Assembly (NCBI GenBank): GCA_026120185.1
Contig: JANUWF010001696.1
Span: 186,001 to 250,000, forward strand
Reading direction: 5' to 3'
DNA from: Voacanga thouarsii
Lineage: Eukaryota > Streptophyta > Magnoliopsida > Gentianales > Apocynaceae
DNA length: 64,000 bases
The position numbers and the translations under genes are program-made. Shown piece after piece: positions 24,748-36,967 of the stretch. A model generated the notes under the pieces. It saw nothing but the letters and a program-made list of their open reading frames with translations, did not search any database and was not told the DNA's origin. Positions within the stretch are counted from its first letter, which is position 1, and each line of letters begins with the position of its first letter.

Positions 24748-27700
24748 TCAAGTCACCCAAATAATCAAGAACACCGCAACTCTCTCCTATACATCAAAGC
24801 ATAACATCAACCTAGCTAAGAACTTCCACATTCAAAAATCCAATAAGGATTTCTTCTTCACGGGTTAGGAAAGGTTAAAAAGGTATTCTACTCCATTCTC
24901 TAGTTCCAGTTTCTCTCTTTTACTTCTTTTTCTTTTTCTTCTCCTCCTCTTTTTTTTTTTTTTCTTTTCTTTGGTTGAAACTTATGAATTATCTTGATTT
25001 ATTTTCTTCTTTTATTTTGATAGAGCAAACTCAAAGGAGATTGAAGCTTGAACCTTCAATCATTTAATATCTCTTGGACACCAAATTATCTCTATCAAAT
25101 AAATGCGGATCAATTTTCGAACAAGTAACTCTTGATTTAACATTTACTTTCATTAAACTCAAGTTATAAAGGATACCTATGGAGATGCTATATATGAAGG
25201 ATAATATTTGTTGATTTGTTATGGTGTTGATTGAGGAAAAAATGGTGATATATATTAGTTTTATGATTTATGGAGAGAAGATAGTAAGCTTTGCTCTATT
25301 TTGATTCCATTTCAAGGATGTGTGATACATGGTTGCAATTAAAGAATGATCAAGTTATGACTTTATTGGGATATTCTTGTTATGATCTTCCAGTGTTACA
25401 AGATGTGATATTGTGTGGCACAAGCAACACTATGAATAGGGAAATGTATGTGATAGCAATCAACCCAAGCACTATATCTCATAACACTGGAATTGACAAA
25501 GAAGAAGAGTGAAGATGTGGAGAAGATTGAGCTTTATGTGGGAGAACATAAGCTATCATTTTATCTTCATAACAAGAATTCTTATTCGAAATCATATTAG
25601 GTGTTAATTCGTAGATGAATCCGGACGAAGAAAGGAGAATTGTGTGGAATCTGCCCAAGCACTATGTCTCCTAAAAAATAAGGGGAATAGAGATTTAAAC
25701 AACAATTTATGGTGCCGATGAAAAATTTAAATTATGAAGGGTTTCAATGGAGGATTTAAGCAACACAAGATACCGAGCCAAGAGATATGAAGATTGTAAA
25801 ATAGTAGGTGCAAAAATGAGGATTGATAGACTTTTAAGAAGATAAACCAAGAATCAAGGTCATGAAAGTTATCAACTTATAAATGATAAAAAAAAAAAAA
25901 AGAGCTATGAAGACCAAAACTTTATCAACAATTTGTCTAAAGGATCAAATGAGCATGAGAAAAAACTGAAGAACAAAGATTCGTGTAGCAATGTAGAATG
26001 AAGCTGTCGCTTGCTCCTATGGTGCAAGCGGTGCTGGCCCATCTCTGGAAGAATGCTATCTAAGACAATAAACAAGTGCCACGAGCTTCACCAGCCCAAC
26101 TGGCACCGACCCACATTGGGCTTAATGCTCTATTTTGATTTTTCATGATGTTTTTCTTGATTTTGTTGCCCTTTCAATTCCAATGACCTTTATATTGTAG
26201 CAAGGATATTTTAAACTTGTTTTTAGTTTGAATCATTGATATTTTGTCTCCCATTAGTTAGGTTAAATTGGCCATAAATATGCCATTGTAACCCCTCATT
26301 TGTAACTTTTGGATATTGAATAGAAATCTAGAAGCCTTTTGAGAGAGCTTTGAGAGATGATTCCTCTTGGGTACTTCCCATGATCATCAATACCATTCTT
26401 ACGTTCTACTTCTTCCATTTGAATCTAGTCCATAAACCCTTTAGGATAGATCAATTACTTGCTATGTTGGGTCTTAGATTCATGTTTATCTAAGCTTCCT
26501 GTTAGGGGCCAAATTGGTGACCTAAATCCTTTCTTCAATTGTTCTTGATTTCTTGTTAAATTAAGGGTCTTTAGTTGAGATTTGGAAGACTTAATTCATT
26601 ATTTCTTGTGTTCTTGGTTCTTGAATTGGCCTAGGGTTCTAGTATTTTAAGTTAGGTGAATGTTTTCTTGATAATAACTCTATTTTGAGCATTTTGTTGG
26701 GTCTTGAATTTTTTTTCCTAAACATAGCCACGAAATTCATACAAAATTCAGCCCCCAAAATCATATCAATTTGTTAAATGCTATCTATGTGATGAGATAA
26801 TTTATTTGCTGCTACATAGATTATTATTTTTCAAGCTACTATATCTAGTTTTTTATCATAATGAACTAGTACTATTACTATCACTATCAATGTTTTGTTA
26901 TATATATATAATGTCTGTGTGTATCAAATAATAATACTTATTTTTTAACGTTGTTGTTACTGAAATTATTTATTAAAAATAGTTAGTATTGTTATATAAA
27001 TATAATATGTTCACCAGTAGTTAATATTTGTCCTAATTTATATAATTAGTACTTATCATTTAAACCTATTATTTATTTATCATTTATTTTGCTTAACCCT
27101 TCCTTGAAAACATATTATTTATTACTATAAGTATTACAATTATTATTTAAGACTACATCTGTTAGTTTATAGATATAAATTGATTTGTAAAAGTATATAT
27201 TTGTTCTTGGGTATTGAAAGCATATTTTACTTTCTTAGAGGGTAGGGCTATGATCTTTTTTTACATGTCATACCTAGAAAGAAGTGATTATTTGGTTTGA
27301 GCTATCCTAATGTTATATAAGGGTTGAGTGAGTATTATAAGAATTAGTGACATAAAATGCTTTTGCTCTCTTGCAATAAGATTAGTTGAATGATTAGCGA
27401 TATATTCCTTGTATTATCCCATGATGGGATTAGGTTTCTTTGATCAAGATATCAGGAGACTCTATCTAAGAGATAAGAGAATCAAGAAGTCCTTGTATGA
27501 AAATTATTTGTTTAATTTATATACTATTGCAAGTCATGTGATATTTTGTTATAGCAAAAACGGTATGTACTGGGAATGTGAATATGGTTATTTCTTTTGA
27601 AACGATAAAGCTTTTTGTGAATTTGCCTTGTACAGAATAGTATACATTGAATACTCAATAAGGGTAGGCTAGTTATAACTAACCTTAGAAGGTTAGAATA

Positions 27701-28423
27701 AGTCTTTTGGTGGAGGTCTCTATTGGAAGATAAAGTCTTTCTGGATAAAGTGCTAGTCCTAATTAGTCAGGCCAGTTTGAGCTAGCAACCCAGTCCATGT
27801 GAACTATTTCTCAGAGTGTATAACTAGTAAGTTAGGATGTAGAGATGGAGGAGTATCTCACCTAGTAGGTCGATCGCCTACTTGTATTATGGTGTAGTGT
27901 TTCACAATATGCTGCTGTGATGTAAGATTTCATAGCGATGCCTATAATGTAGGGTTTCATAGTCATCTTTATTTTGAGTGGTTATTTCCTTTCAAAATGT
28001 TTATTTTTATTTGAGAAATGATGTAAAACACCACTCTATGTTCAAACTAAATTGTTATGACTTGCAAACATTTCATGTGACTTGTTCAATACAGCATACA
28101 TAAAAGGTTTCTTTAATTGACATGAGCACACACAGGATATACTGGGAAATATTTCTTATCATGTTTTATGTCATGAATTTAGGAAGTTCTTACTTTGAAG
28201 GTTGAGCTTACCCAAAGTCTTGAAGGCTTTATTATTAATTATTGATTGAATTTGCTTTTAAGAATTTATTCAATTGTTTTGAGACTTGTAGAAGTATTGA
28301 TTTGGGTTATAATAAGTTTTGAACTTTGTTTATTTTTTTCCATTTTCGTTAACCTAGGTATAAAGTCCCTTTATCCTTTAGTCACCCTGCATTTTTGGGG
28401 TACATAGGTAGTGGAGTGTGGCA
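24748..28423 (+). repeat. Element D 5' LTR, right part
   Basis: Continuation of the D LTR after the solo B LTR. It has GAATACTCAATAAGGG at about 27648 and ends GTGTGGCA at 28423, a mutated TGTTACA, directly before the primer site. The 26800-27300 part aligns with LTR C. A foreign LTR fragment appears to occupy about 25000-26770. Without the two insertions the LTR would be about 4 kb. Confidence 0.72.
25000..26770 (+). repeat. LTR fragment nested in the D LTR
   Basis: Boundaries are estimates. 26300-26760 is colinear with the reverse complement of 38580-39000 and 52660-53050 (shared GCCACGAAATTCA, CTTCAATTGTTCTTGA) and more loosely with the CRM-like LTR. It reads like the R-U5 end of a CRM-related LTR. 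The left part (25000-26000), with a 73-codon ORF at 25291, is unrecognised. Confidence 0.5.
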
Positions 28424-28425
28424 AG

Positions 28426-28436
28426 TGGTATCAAAG
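28426..28436 (+). promoter_or_regulatory. D primer binding site (tRNA-Met type)
   Basis: TGGTATCAAAG, one mismatch from the usual TGGTATCAGAG, two bases after the LTR end. Confidence 0.85.
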
Positions 28437-28520
28437 TCTATGTTTAGGCTTATATGATCATTTAGATTTTAGATATTATGTATTTTGATCTAGCACTAAC
28501 CTGTGTGATTTGTTTATATG

Positions 28521-29175
28521 ATGGTTAGAAGATCTACCTCAGTCATGCAAGATTAGCCACCAAGCTGTGGTTGTACACTAGCGTCATCCCTATAGTAGAT
28601 CCCTATTCCTCTGACATGGAGTCAAAACCAAGTTTAGGATGGTTTGAGTTAGAGAGTATTGACAAAGAGATGGAATTTGAGGTTTCGAACCCAATACGAT
28701 CTGAGGCTAGGGATGGTAAGAAGATGGAGATTGAGGTACTTAAGTTGGAGGGTAGTACTGGCGACATGCTGATGATAGATCAACCTATACTAGTAATTGA
28801 CCTAGTTTCTAGTAGTGAGGGTGAGGAGGATGTATCTAATTTGGATAGAGATAGAAAGAGTAAAAATGAGGTAGTTGACACTGATGATGAAGGTAGTGAA
28901 GAGATAGATAACACCGATGATGAGAGAGAGGAAAATGTAAACTTTACTAATAGCGAGGTAGGAGATGAGATGATTGACATTGACGATGAAGATGAAGAGC
29001 CAATTGTAGCACATATGACCCCTCCACAAAGGAGTTTGCACCTATATCGGTTAATGATATCTCCGAGGATTCTGAGGACGAGATAGGTAAAATATAGAGG
29101 GAGATGGATGAGATAAAAAGGGGACTTGCTATACCTATGGAAGAACTTTATGATGCCGAGAGAGAAGGGGAAAGG
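28521..29175 (+). pseudogene. D acidic leader ORF, cut by the CRM-like element
   Basis: Unrecognised product equivalent to 57130-57678 in A2 and 9087-9485 in B. The ATG at 28521 (MVRRSTSV) is 95 nt past the primer site. Early stops and a frameshift precede a 171-codon open stretch at 28571-29086 rich in Asp and Glu (VDTDDEGSEEIDNTDDE, IDIDDEDEEP). A further frame shift near 29030 gives DISEDSEDEI and MEELYDAEREGE, which resembles LDELYETAMRAK at the end of the A2 ORF. The CRM-like element then inserted at 29175. Confidence 0.6.
29171..29175. repeat. Target site duplication, left (AAAGG)
   Basis: AAAGG directly before the TGATGAGACTC LTR start. It matches 36963-36967 exactly. Confidence 0.9.
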
Positions 29176-30206
29176 TGATGAGACTCAGCTTTATCATGAA
29201 GGTCAAGATCAATGAGGGGGAGGCATGACCATGCAAGGACAAGGACCGATGACAAGATCTAGGTCCAAGAGGCTTCGAGATGAGTTCCAATTGCTCATAA
29301 AACCAAGCTTGAGGATGGAAAAGTGTTGAAAGGTTAAGGAAGCTAGCTAAGAGTTTATTTTGATGACTATCGAAGAAGGACTACAACAAGAACTCAAGCC
29401 GGCAATAAAGGGGACGAAACTTGACCAAAAGAGGCCTCCCAGTGGACAGCCGGTGCTAGCTCCAAGCAGCCAAACCGGCGTCGGCTTCAACCTACCCAAT
29501 AGTGGCTTCATTCTGGCACATGACCGACTGAAGACAATTCGCAACCGGCGCCGGCTGTAGTGCCCAAATCGGCACTAGCTGCAACCTGGGCAGCCACCGC
29601 GTTTTTTATTTTTTCTCCGATTTTTCCCAATTTTAAGTGTTTGTAAAGACTATTAAGACCCTAAACTGTAACAGAACCTCAGGGATTACATAGCTAGGGT
29701 TAGGGTAGTATACATAGAATCTTTAGTGATTTGACAACATAATTCACACACTTTAATTCAAATTTGAGAGAGAATCTTGAGAGGCCCTAGCCTCCTTGTT
29801 CATCTTGTTGAAGATCATGCTTAAGGGTTAGTCCTCCTTGTGAATGAGTCTATAAAATCTTTTGGATAATCCAATGTGGCTTCTTTGAATAGGTTTTAGT
29901 TGCTTTGTTCTCCTAAGGTTTTTTTTAATTTCATTATTTGGGTGCGTATTTTCTCTATTCTATTTGTTCTTGTTTGCCTTTGTTTCATCAAAGATATTGG
30001 GGTGAGATTGTAGTTAAACTTTCTACTATTCTTGAGGGTCTTTGAAGCTATGTTCTTCAGGGGTTTGATAGAAGATAGGTTGTTATTTCATTTTCTCCTG
30101 TTTGTCCCAAGAAGAATCTCTGTTTTTGGTCTCATTGATTGAGAAAAACATATAACCAACTAAACCACTCACAACACCAAGAAAAAGCTCACACAAGATC
30201 ATATCA
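29176..30206 (+). repeat. CRM-like element 5' LTR
   Basis: 1031 bp, TGATGAGACTC to ATCATATCA. It contains GC-rich modules with GGCGCC cores near 29450-29580 and an open frame (29360-29560) equivalent to the coding-like part of the 3' LTR. Confidence 0.88.
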
Positions 30207-30213
30207 AAGAGTT

Positions 30214-30224
30214 CGGTATCATAG
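30214..30224 (+). promoter_or_regulatory. Primer binding site, degenerate
   Basis: CGGTATCATAG, a decayed tRNA-Met type site, 7 bases past the 5' LTR. Confidence 0.6.
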
Positions 30225-31120
30225 AAAGGAAAAGCTTGATTCCAATCAGGCTTGAAAGTAAGAAAATGAGCCCTACAAAGTTGAAGAAAAAGAAAACAGA
30301 GAAAATCCCGTGGCTAAAAACATGCTCTAAAAAGGTCATGAAATTTTTGCTATTTCTTAATTTTTCTCTTGGAAAATTGCTCCTTGATGTTAATATAATC
30401 ATTAGGGAAAAAAAAAACTCTTATGTTTATGGTGAAAATTAGCTTGAATATGGGTAAAAATGAAGGTTGTTCTTCAGTGATGGGATTGCATCCAATATGT
30501 TTGATAAATGTTCCATGAGAATGCTTTTGGCTATAGTTGGGAACTTTAATTATTGATTTACATTCCTTAGGATTTTAGGACTTAGTATATCACTCTATTG
30601 TTGAATTCCATGCTCATTGAACTTAACTTTACTAGTACACACTTGTGATCATCTTGTTCTTCATAATCCTAGTTCTAGTTGTTCTTGTTTCTTTGTTCTT
30701 GGTAATTCTTATTTGTTTCTTACTTAGAAATGTTTCTTTATGCATCTAGTGTTTATACTTATGTTGGTTGAGTTGACATTTCTTGAAATTCTTGATTAAA
30801 ACTTGTTTGCTTAAGGTGCCCAACAAGTGTTTGTTGAAATTCCCTAAGACTCCCTAATTGGAAAAATTGATTGATTTGTGCGATTCACTAAGTTAGACTA
30901 AATCTGTAGCTGTTGGGGAGAATTGAGATTGAACAAGAAGGCTTGAGTATTGAGAAAAAGGCAAGAGGGTGAGCCTATTACTAAAAGAGCCTAAGAGAGC
31001 AAACACGAGCGTGGAGTGACCAATCATTGAGAGCCAACAGGCAAGGAAGCAAAGTGAGGAATTATTCTCTTCCTAATCTCTTTTGTTTTGCAAGTATACG
31101 CAAGTAAATATTCTATTACC
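30225..31120 (+). other. CRM-like element untranslated leader
   Basis: About 900 bp between primer site and gag. It is AT-rich, with no recognised gene. The short ORF at 30236-30442 has no domain. Confidence 0.6.
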
Positions 31121-32530
31121 ATGGCCCATGATCAAGAGATCTCTAGGCCTAACCCAAGTAGCCCTAGTAAACCTTAAGAATAACAAATTGATTCTAGGGG
31201 TTTGCGTGAAGACTTGCAAGCTATGATGAGGACTATGCAAAGTGAGTTCCAAAACATGATAAGAGAGTTGATAAATCATCTTGGATAATCTTCTACTGTC
31301 ACACAAAAGAGAGGCCAAGAGCAATTTGAAGTACCTAGCCCTAGGATGGGGGATGGTAATGCCCATACCCCTTTGTTAAATGCACAACAAGGGGAAGGGT
31401 GGGATGAGCATTTTATCAGGGGATTCCAACAAGCTCCTATGAAAGGGGGAAGACATGGTATGAGAGGAGGATAAGGTAGGGGCCAATGAAGGAATGGTGG
31501 GAACAACCTAAGGGGGTTAGAAAAAGAGTTTAAGGGAGTTGATGAATAGTATGAGGGGGAATAAGTTGAAGAGAACACAATAGAGGATGGGGCAATAGAG
31601 GAGGTAGGAGAGAAGGAAATGATGAGGAAAATGAGTTAAACCACATCAAATTGAAAATCCCCATATTCTATGGCAAGAGTGACCCTGATGCATATTTTGA
31701 GTAGGATGGCAAGATGGAGATATTCCTAGAAAGTCATACCTATAGTGAGAGGTCAAAAGTGAGGTTAGCTATTTTGGAATTTTCAAAGTATGCTTTGGTT
31801 TGGTAGGAGCAAGTTAGTGCACAAAAGAGACAAATGGGAGTGGAAACCATGGCTAGTTGGAATTTGTTGAAAGATATAATGAGGGAAAGGTTTATACTAC
31901 ATCATTACTACAATGATCTTTATCAAAGGCTCCAATTACTTAAGCAAGAGAACAAGAGTGTGGAAGATTACCATTAAGAGATAGAAGTTATATTGATGAG
32001 AGCTCAAATCAATGAGGATCCTAGAGCAACGAGGGCAAAGTTCTTGCGAGGATTAAATAGGAAAATTGCTAATTTGGTAGAATTGCATCCCTATGATCGA
32101 TTGGAGGATATAGTACATGCCGCTATGGAGATTGAGAGGCAATTAAAGAGGAGGACATTTACTAGACCACCACTTCCAAACCCCAACACTACTAGCAAGT
32201 TACCAATTAAGAAGGATGAAGCCCCTAAGCCATTTCAAATGGACTTCAATAAACCAAGGGAGGCTTGGAAACCTACAGAGGATTGGAATCCTAGGGAGGA
32301 TTGGAAACCTTGGGAAGAATGGAATAAGGACAAAGGAAAAGCCATGGAGAGGCCATAAAAGAATAGGGATATCAAGTGTTTTAAGTGATTTGGATATGGA
32401 CATACTTCCCATGAGTGTCCAAGCAAGAGAATGATGTATACTAATCCCTATGGTAAGGTTTCTATCGATGAAGAAGAAGAGGGAGATAGAAATGAATGAG
32501 ACCAAGAGGGAAATGGGGATGAGGAAAGTG
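31121..32530 (+). pseudogene. gag: CRM-like element gag
   Basis: The ATG at 31121 gives MAHDQEISRPNPSSPSKP. After frame changes the capsid reads LKIPIFYGKSDPDAYFE, KVRLAILEFSKYALVW, VEDYH and RAKFLRGLNRKIANLVEL. A charged, Trp-repeat linker (EDWNPREDWKPWEEW) precedes the zinc knuckle at about 32370-32435, which has a stop and a lost Cys (CFK, stop, FGYGHTSHEC). Several stops fall where Trp codons are expected. Non-functional. Confidence 0.85.
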
Positions 32531-32599
32531 ATGAAGGGAAAGTTTTTTGTCTAGAATACTCTTTGGTGGGAGTCACAAGAAGGTCATTAAATTCACTAG

Positions 32600-33070
32600 G
32601 CATTGAGGATCAAGATCACCAACAAAGAGAGAATATTTTTCTACACTAGGTGTCTAATTTACAAGACCCCTTGTAGTGTCATTGTGGATAGTGGGAGTCG
32701 CACTAACGTGATTAGTGCAAACTTGGTTGAAGAATTAGACATGAGTTGGATTAAACACCCCAAGCCTTACAAATTACAAAAGTTGAACGATAGTAGGGAA
32801 ATGAGAGTAAACAAATAAGTTTTGGTGTCTTTTGAGATGGAGAAATACAAGGATGATGTGCTATGTGGTGTGGTACCCATACAGTTGGGTCACTTGCTGC
32901 TAGGGAGACCTAGGCAATATGATAGGTATGTAAAGCATGATGGGAGAAATAATACTTATTCCCTACTCAATGAGGGAACTAAGTTTACCCTCATCCTCAT
33001 GGCCCCTAGTGAGGTGAACAAGGATCAAAGAATCATGATGGAGAAAGAAAAGAAGAAGGGAGCACAAGAT
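32600..33070 (+). pseudogene. pol: CRM-like element protease
   Basis: Retroviral-type aspartic protease: YKTPCSVIVDSGSRTNVIS (DSG active site), KHPKPYKLQKLNDSREMRV, then after a TAA at 32816-32818 QLGHLLLGRPRQYDRYVKHD and TFTLILMAPSEV-like text. The family normally cuts Gag-Pol into mature parts. Confidence 0.85.
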
Positions 33071-33349
33071 GTTAAGCAAAAATAAGAAATTATAAGGAAA
33101 GAAAAAGAGAGGTAACAAAAAGAGTTGAGAGAGGATGGACAAACAAGTACATTTGACAATCAATGATAGGAGTGAGCAAGGACAAGAGAGAAAAGGTAAA
33201 AAAAGAGTAAATTTCTTTGCAAAAGAAAGTGAGATCATAGAGGTTATAGAAGCTAAAAAACGGGTTATTCTTCTTTTATGTAAAGGTTCTTATGTTTCTA
33301 CTAAGGATTCTATATTGTTTTTGCCTACTGAAATTGTAGCTATTTTTTA

Positions 33350-34241
33350 AGAATTTGAAGATGTTTTTCCAAAGGAGGTACCTAGAGGACTACCACCCAT
33401 AAGAGGGATTGAGCATCAAATCGACTTTGTGCCCGGAGCTGTCATCCCCAACCGACCGGCATATAGAAGCAACCCGAAGGAGTCCAAGGAGTTGCAAAAG
33501 CAAGTAGAGGCATTGCTTGAGAAGGGACATGGGAAAGAGAGCATAAGTCCATGTGCGGTTCCGGTTCTCTTAGTGCCCAAAAAGAATGGGGCATGGCATA
33601 TGTATATGGATTATCACGCTATCAACAACATCACGGTAAAATATCGCTATCACATTCCTAGGCTAGATAACTTGCTTGATGAGCTATTTGGTGCATGCAT
33701 TTTCTCTAAAATTAATTTGAAATCTGGTTATCACCAAATTAGAATAATAGAAGGGGATGGATGGAAAATGGCTTTTAAAACTAAACAAGGGTTGGATGAG
33801 TGGCTTGTCATGCCCTTTGGATTGTCTAATACTCCTAGTACTTTCATGCGATTAATGCACCATGTTTAGTTGGAATTCATTAGAAAATATGTTGGTGTGT
33901 ACTTTGATGATATATTAATCTATAGCAAATCATATGTGGATCATTTAAATCATATTCAAAGTGTGCTTGTTGCCCTCTGAAGGGAGAGATTGTATGCTAA
34001 CATTGAGAAGTGTTCTTTTTATTTGGAGAGGATTACGTTCCTTAGATATGTTGTGTGTGCTAAAGGAATTGAGGTTGATGAGGAAAAAGTGAAAGACATC
34101 CAAGATTGGCCAACCCCTGTTACCATTACCCAAGTTCGTAGTTTCTATGGGCTAGTTAGCTTCTACAAGATGTTCATCCAAAATTTTAGCACTATAACAG
34201 CCCCTTTAACCGAAGTGGTAAAAAAAAAAAGTGGGATTTAG
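33350..34241 (+). pseudogene. pol: CRM-like element reverse transcriptase
   Basis: LPPIRGIEHQIDFVPGAVIPN leads into RT. Blocks: SPCAVPVLLVPKKNG, MDYHAINNITVKYR, FSKINLKSGYHQIRI, LVMPFGLSNTPSTFMRLMHHV, then [10 protein letters not shown] with the catalytic YFDD, and IEVDEEKVKDIQDWPTP. In-frame stops occur after MHHV (33867-33869) and near 33978. Ten A residues near 34220-34229 coincide with the frameshift into RNase H. Confidence 0.9.
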
Positions 34242-34700
34242 GTGGGAGGAAGCTCAACAACAAGCCTTCCAAACCCTCAAAGACAGATTGAGCCAAGCCC
34301 AATTCTTATTCTTCCTAATTTTGAGAAGGCCTTTGAGATAGAGTATGATGCAAGTGGGGGTGGGAATAGGTGCAGTCTTTACCCAAATAGAAAATCCATT
34401 ACATACTTTAGTCAGAAATTATTTAGGGTGGCCCTCAATTACTCTACCTACAACAAAGAGCTTTTTGCCTTGGTGAGGAGCCTAAAATATTGGCAATATT
34501 ACATTTTTTCCAAGAGAGTTTGTCATTCATTCCGATCATGAGACCCTTAAACACCTCAAGAGCTAACAAAATTTGAAGAAGAGGCATGAAAGGTGGATGG
34601 AGTTTATTGGGACATTTCCATATGTCATTCAATACAAGAAGGGTAAAGAAAATGTGGTAGTAGATGCACTCTCTCGAAAGTATGCACTACTAAACTTTTT
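34242..34700 (+). pseudogene. pol: CRM-like element RNase H
   Basis: In a shifted frame: EIEYDASGGG (normally a D-A-S catalytic motif), NYSTYNKELFALVRSLKYWQYY, then MKKRHERWMEFIGTFPYVIQ and KENVVVDALSRKYAL. A further frame change lies near 34540. Confidence 0.87.
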
Positions 34701-35921
34701 CGATGCTAAACTTCTTGGTTTTGAACTTGTGAAAGATTTGTATGTTGATGATAAGGAGTTTGGGGATATTTTCCATGCTTGTGAGAAAGTGCATTTGCTA
34801 AATATTATAGGAATGATGGTTTCTTGTTTAAGGAGGTAAAGCTTTGTATACCAAAAGGTTCTATTAGGGTGTTCCTAGTTAGGGAGGCCTATAGTGGGGG
34901 ACTAATAGGGCATTTTGGTGTTGCAAAGACCTTAGGCATTCTTAAGGAGTATTTGTTTTGGCCAAAAATGAGAAATGATGTGAAGAGACATTGTTCTCAA
35001 TACATTATTTGTAGGCGAGCTAAGTCTAGATTCCTTCCCCATGGTCTTTATACTCCTTTACCCATACCTAATGTGCCTTGGGTTAATATTTCAATGGACT
35101 TCATCTTAGGATGGTCTAGGTCCAAGGGGGATAAGGACTCCATATTTGTAATTGTTGATCGATTCTCTAAAATGGCTCATTTTGTGGCTTATTCCAAGAC
35201 TAATGATGCATCTTACATTGCAGATGTATTCTTTAAGGAAGTGGTAAGAATGCACAGGATTCCAGGGACTATTGTCTCGGATAGGGATACTAAATTCCTT
35301 AGCCACTTTTGGAAAATGTTATTGAACAAACTTGGTAGTACTATCTTGTTTTCCATAGCTTATCATCCTCAAACGGATGGACAAACGAAGGTGGTCAACC
35401 GAACACTCACCTAACTCTTGCGGACTATAATCAAGAAGAACTTGAAAAAATGGGAAGAGTGCTTGCCACACATTGAGTTTGCATACAATAGGGCTATTCA
35501 CTCTGCCACTTCTTATTCTCCTTTTGAAATTGTATATGATTTTTATCATCTAACTCCTTTAGATTTGGTTCTTTTAAATGGTGAAGGCACTCCATGAGAA
35601 GGTGAAAGCAACCATTGCAAAATGCAATGAACAGATCGCCCATAAGTGCAATCAAGGAAGGAAAAAGGTTTCACCTGAGACGGGCAATTGAGTATGGGTG
35701 CACCTTTGCAAGGAGAGATTCCCCACGCAACGACGGAGCAAACTAGATCTAAGGGGGGATGGTCCATTTCAAGTTCTCGCTAAAGTTGGAGATAATGCTT
35801 ATAAGATAGATTTATCCACTGAGTATCATGTTAGCGCCACTTTTATTATTAGTGACCTCTCTCCATTTGATATAGATGATGGCAATGATTCGGAGATGAA
35901 TCATTTTCAAGGAGGGGGAGA
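34701..35921 (+). pseudogene. pol: CRM-like element integrase
   Basis: The zinc-binding part shows GGLIGHFGVAKTL and CRRAKSRFLPHGLY. The core shows ISMDFILGWSRSKGDKDS, VIVDRFSKMAHFVAYSK (first Asp), IVSDRDTKFLSHFW (second Asp) and HPQTDGQTKVVNRTLT, where the usual Glu (TEV) is Lys (TKV). Stops and frame changes follow from 35412. The end reads VHLCKERFP-like text, RGDGPFQVLAKVGDNAYKID and LSPFDIDDGNDSE, before a purine-rich tract (GGAGGGGGAGA) at the LTR edge. Confidence 0.88.
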
Positions 35922-36306
35922 TGATGAGACTCAGCTTTATTATGGAAGTCAAGATCAATGAGGGGGAGGTGTGACCATGCGAGGACAAGGACCGATGATA
36001 AGATCTAGGTCTAAGAAGCTTCAAGATGAGTTCCAATTACTCATAAAACCATGCTTGAGCATGGAAGAGGGTTGGAAGGTTGAGGATGCTAGCCAAGAGT
36101 TCATTTTGATGACTATCGAAGAAGGACTCCAACAAGAACTCAAGCTGGCATCAAAGGGGACGAAACTTGACCAAATGAGGCCTTCTAGTGGACAGCCGGC
36201 TTCGGCTCCAAGTAGCCAAACCGGCATAAGCTTCAACCTGCCCAACAACATCTTCATTCTATCACACGATCGGCCGAAAACAGTTCGCAACCAGCGCCAA
36301 TTGTAG
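35922..36306 (+). other. Integrase C-terminal extension encoded in the 3' LTR
   Basis: The integrase frame enters the LTR, meets TGA at 35959-35961, then stays open in the same frame through MTMRGQGPMIRSRSKKLQDEF to 36306. Basic RSRSKK text after the integrase is typical of CRM-type and related polyproteins. The 5' LTR keeps the same TGA and a partly open frame. Confidence 0.6.
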
Positions 36307-36962
36307 TACCCAAACCGGCGCCGGCTGCAACCTAGGCAGCCGACGGCTGCTTTGCGTTTTTTATGTTTGCTCAGGTTTTCCCCCAATTTTAAGTTTTTGT
36401 AAAGACTATTAAGACCCTAAATTGTAATAGAACCTCATGAATTACTTAGCTAGGGTTAGGGTAGTATAAATAGAACCTTTAGTGATTTGATAACATAATT
36501 CACACACTTTAATTCAAAATTGAGAGAGAATCTTGAGAGGCCCTAGCCTCCTTATTCATCTTGTTCAAGACCATGCTTAAGGGTTAGTCCTCCTTGTGAA
36601 TGAGTCTATAAAAACTTTTGGATAATCCAATGTGGTTTCTTTGAATGGCTCTTAGTTTCTTTGTTCTCCTAAGGTTTGTTTGAATTCCATTATTTGGGTG
36701 CCTATTTTCTCTATTCTATTTTTTCTTGTTTTCCTTTGTTGCTTCAAGGATATTAAGGTGAGATTATAGTATAACTTTCTACTATTCTTGAGCGTCTTTG
36801 AAGCTAAGTTCTTCAAGGGTTTGATAGAGGGTAGGTTGTTATTTCATTTTTTCCTTTATGTCCCAAGAAGAATCTCTACTTTTGGTCTCATTGATTGAGC
36901 TGAACATATAACCAACTAAACCACTCGCAACATCAAGAAATAGCCCACACAAGATCATATCA
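35922..36962 (+). repeat. CRM-like element 3' LTR
   Basis: 1041 bp, TGATGAGACTC to ATCATATCA. It aligns end to end with 29176-30206 and is followed by the AAAGG duplication. Confidence 0.88.
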
Positions 36963-36967
36963 AAAGG
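36963..36967. repeat. Target site duplication, right (AAAGG)
   Basis: Exact match to 29171-29175. Confidence 0.9.

Larger units (their letters stand above)
29176..36962 (+). mobile_element. Complete CRM-like Ty3/gypsy element
   Basis: A full-length 7787-bp element with two LTRs, a Met-type primer site, gag, protease, RT, RNase H and integrase, flanked by exact AAAGG duplications. There is no chromodomain. The integrase frame runs toward the 3' LTR, as in the CRM clade, and the protein blocks resemble that group; Reina/Galadriel relatives are the alternative. The two LTRs differ at roughly one base in ten over their first 200 bp (counted by eye), so the insertion is old. All genes are broken. 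It lies in the leader of element D. Confidence 0.88.

Noticed and set aside
25291..25512. ORF of 73 codons with Cys and Trp residues
   Set aside because: Single occurrence in a degenerate LTR fragment, not similar to any family I recognise.
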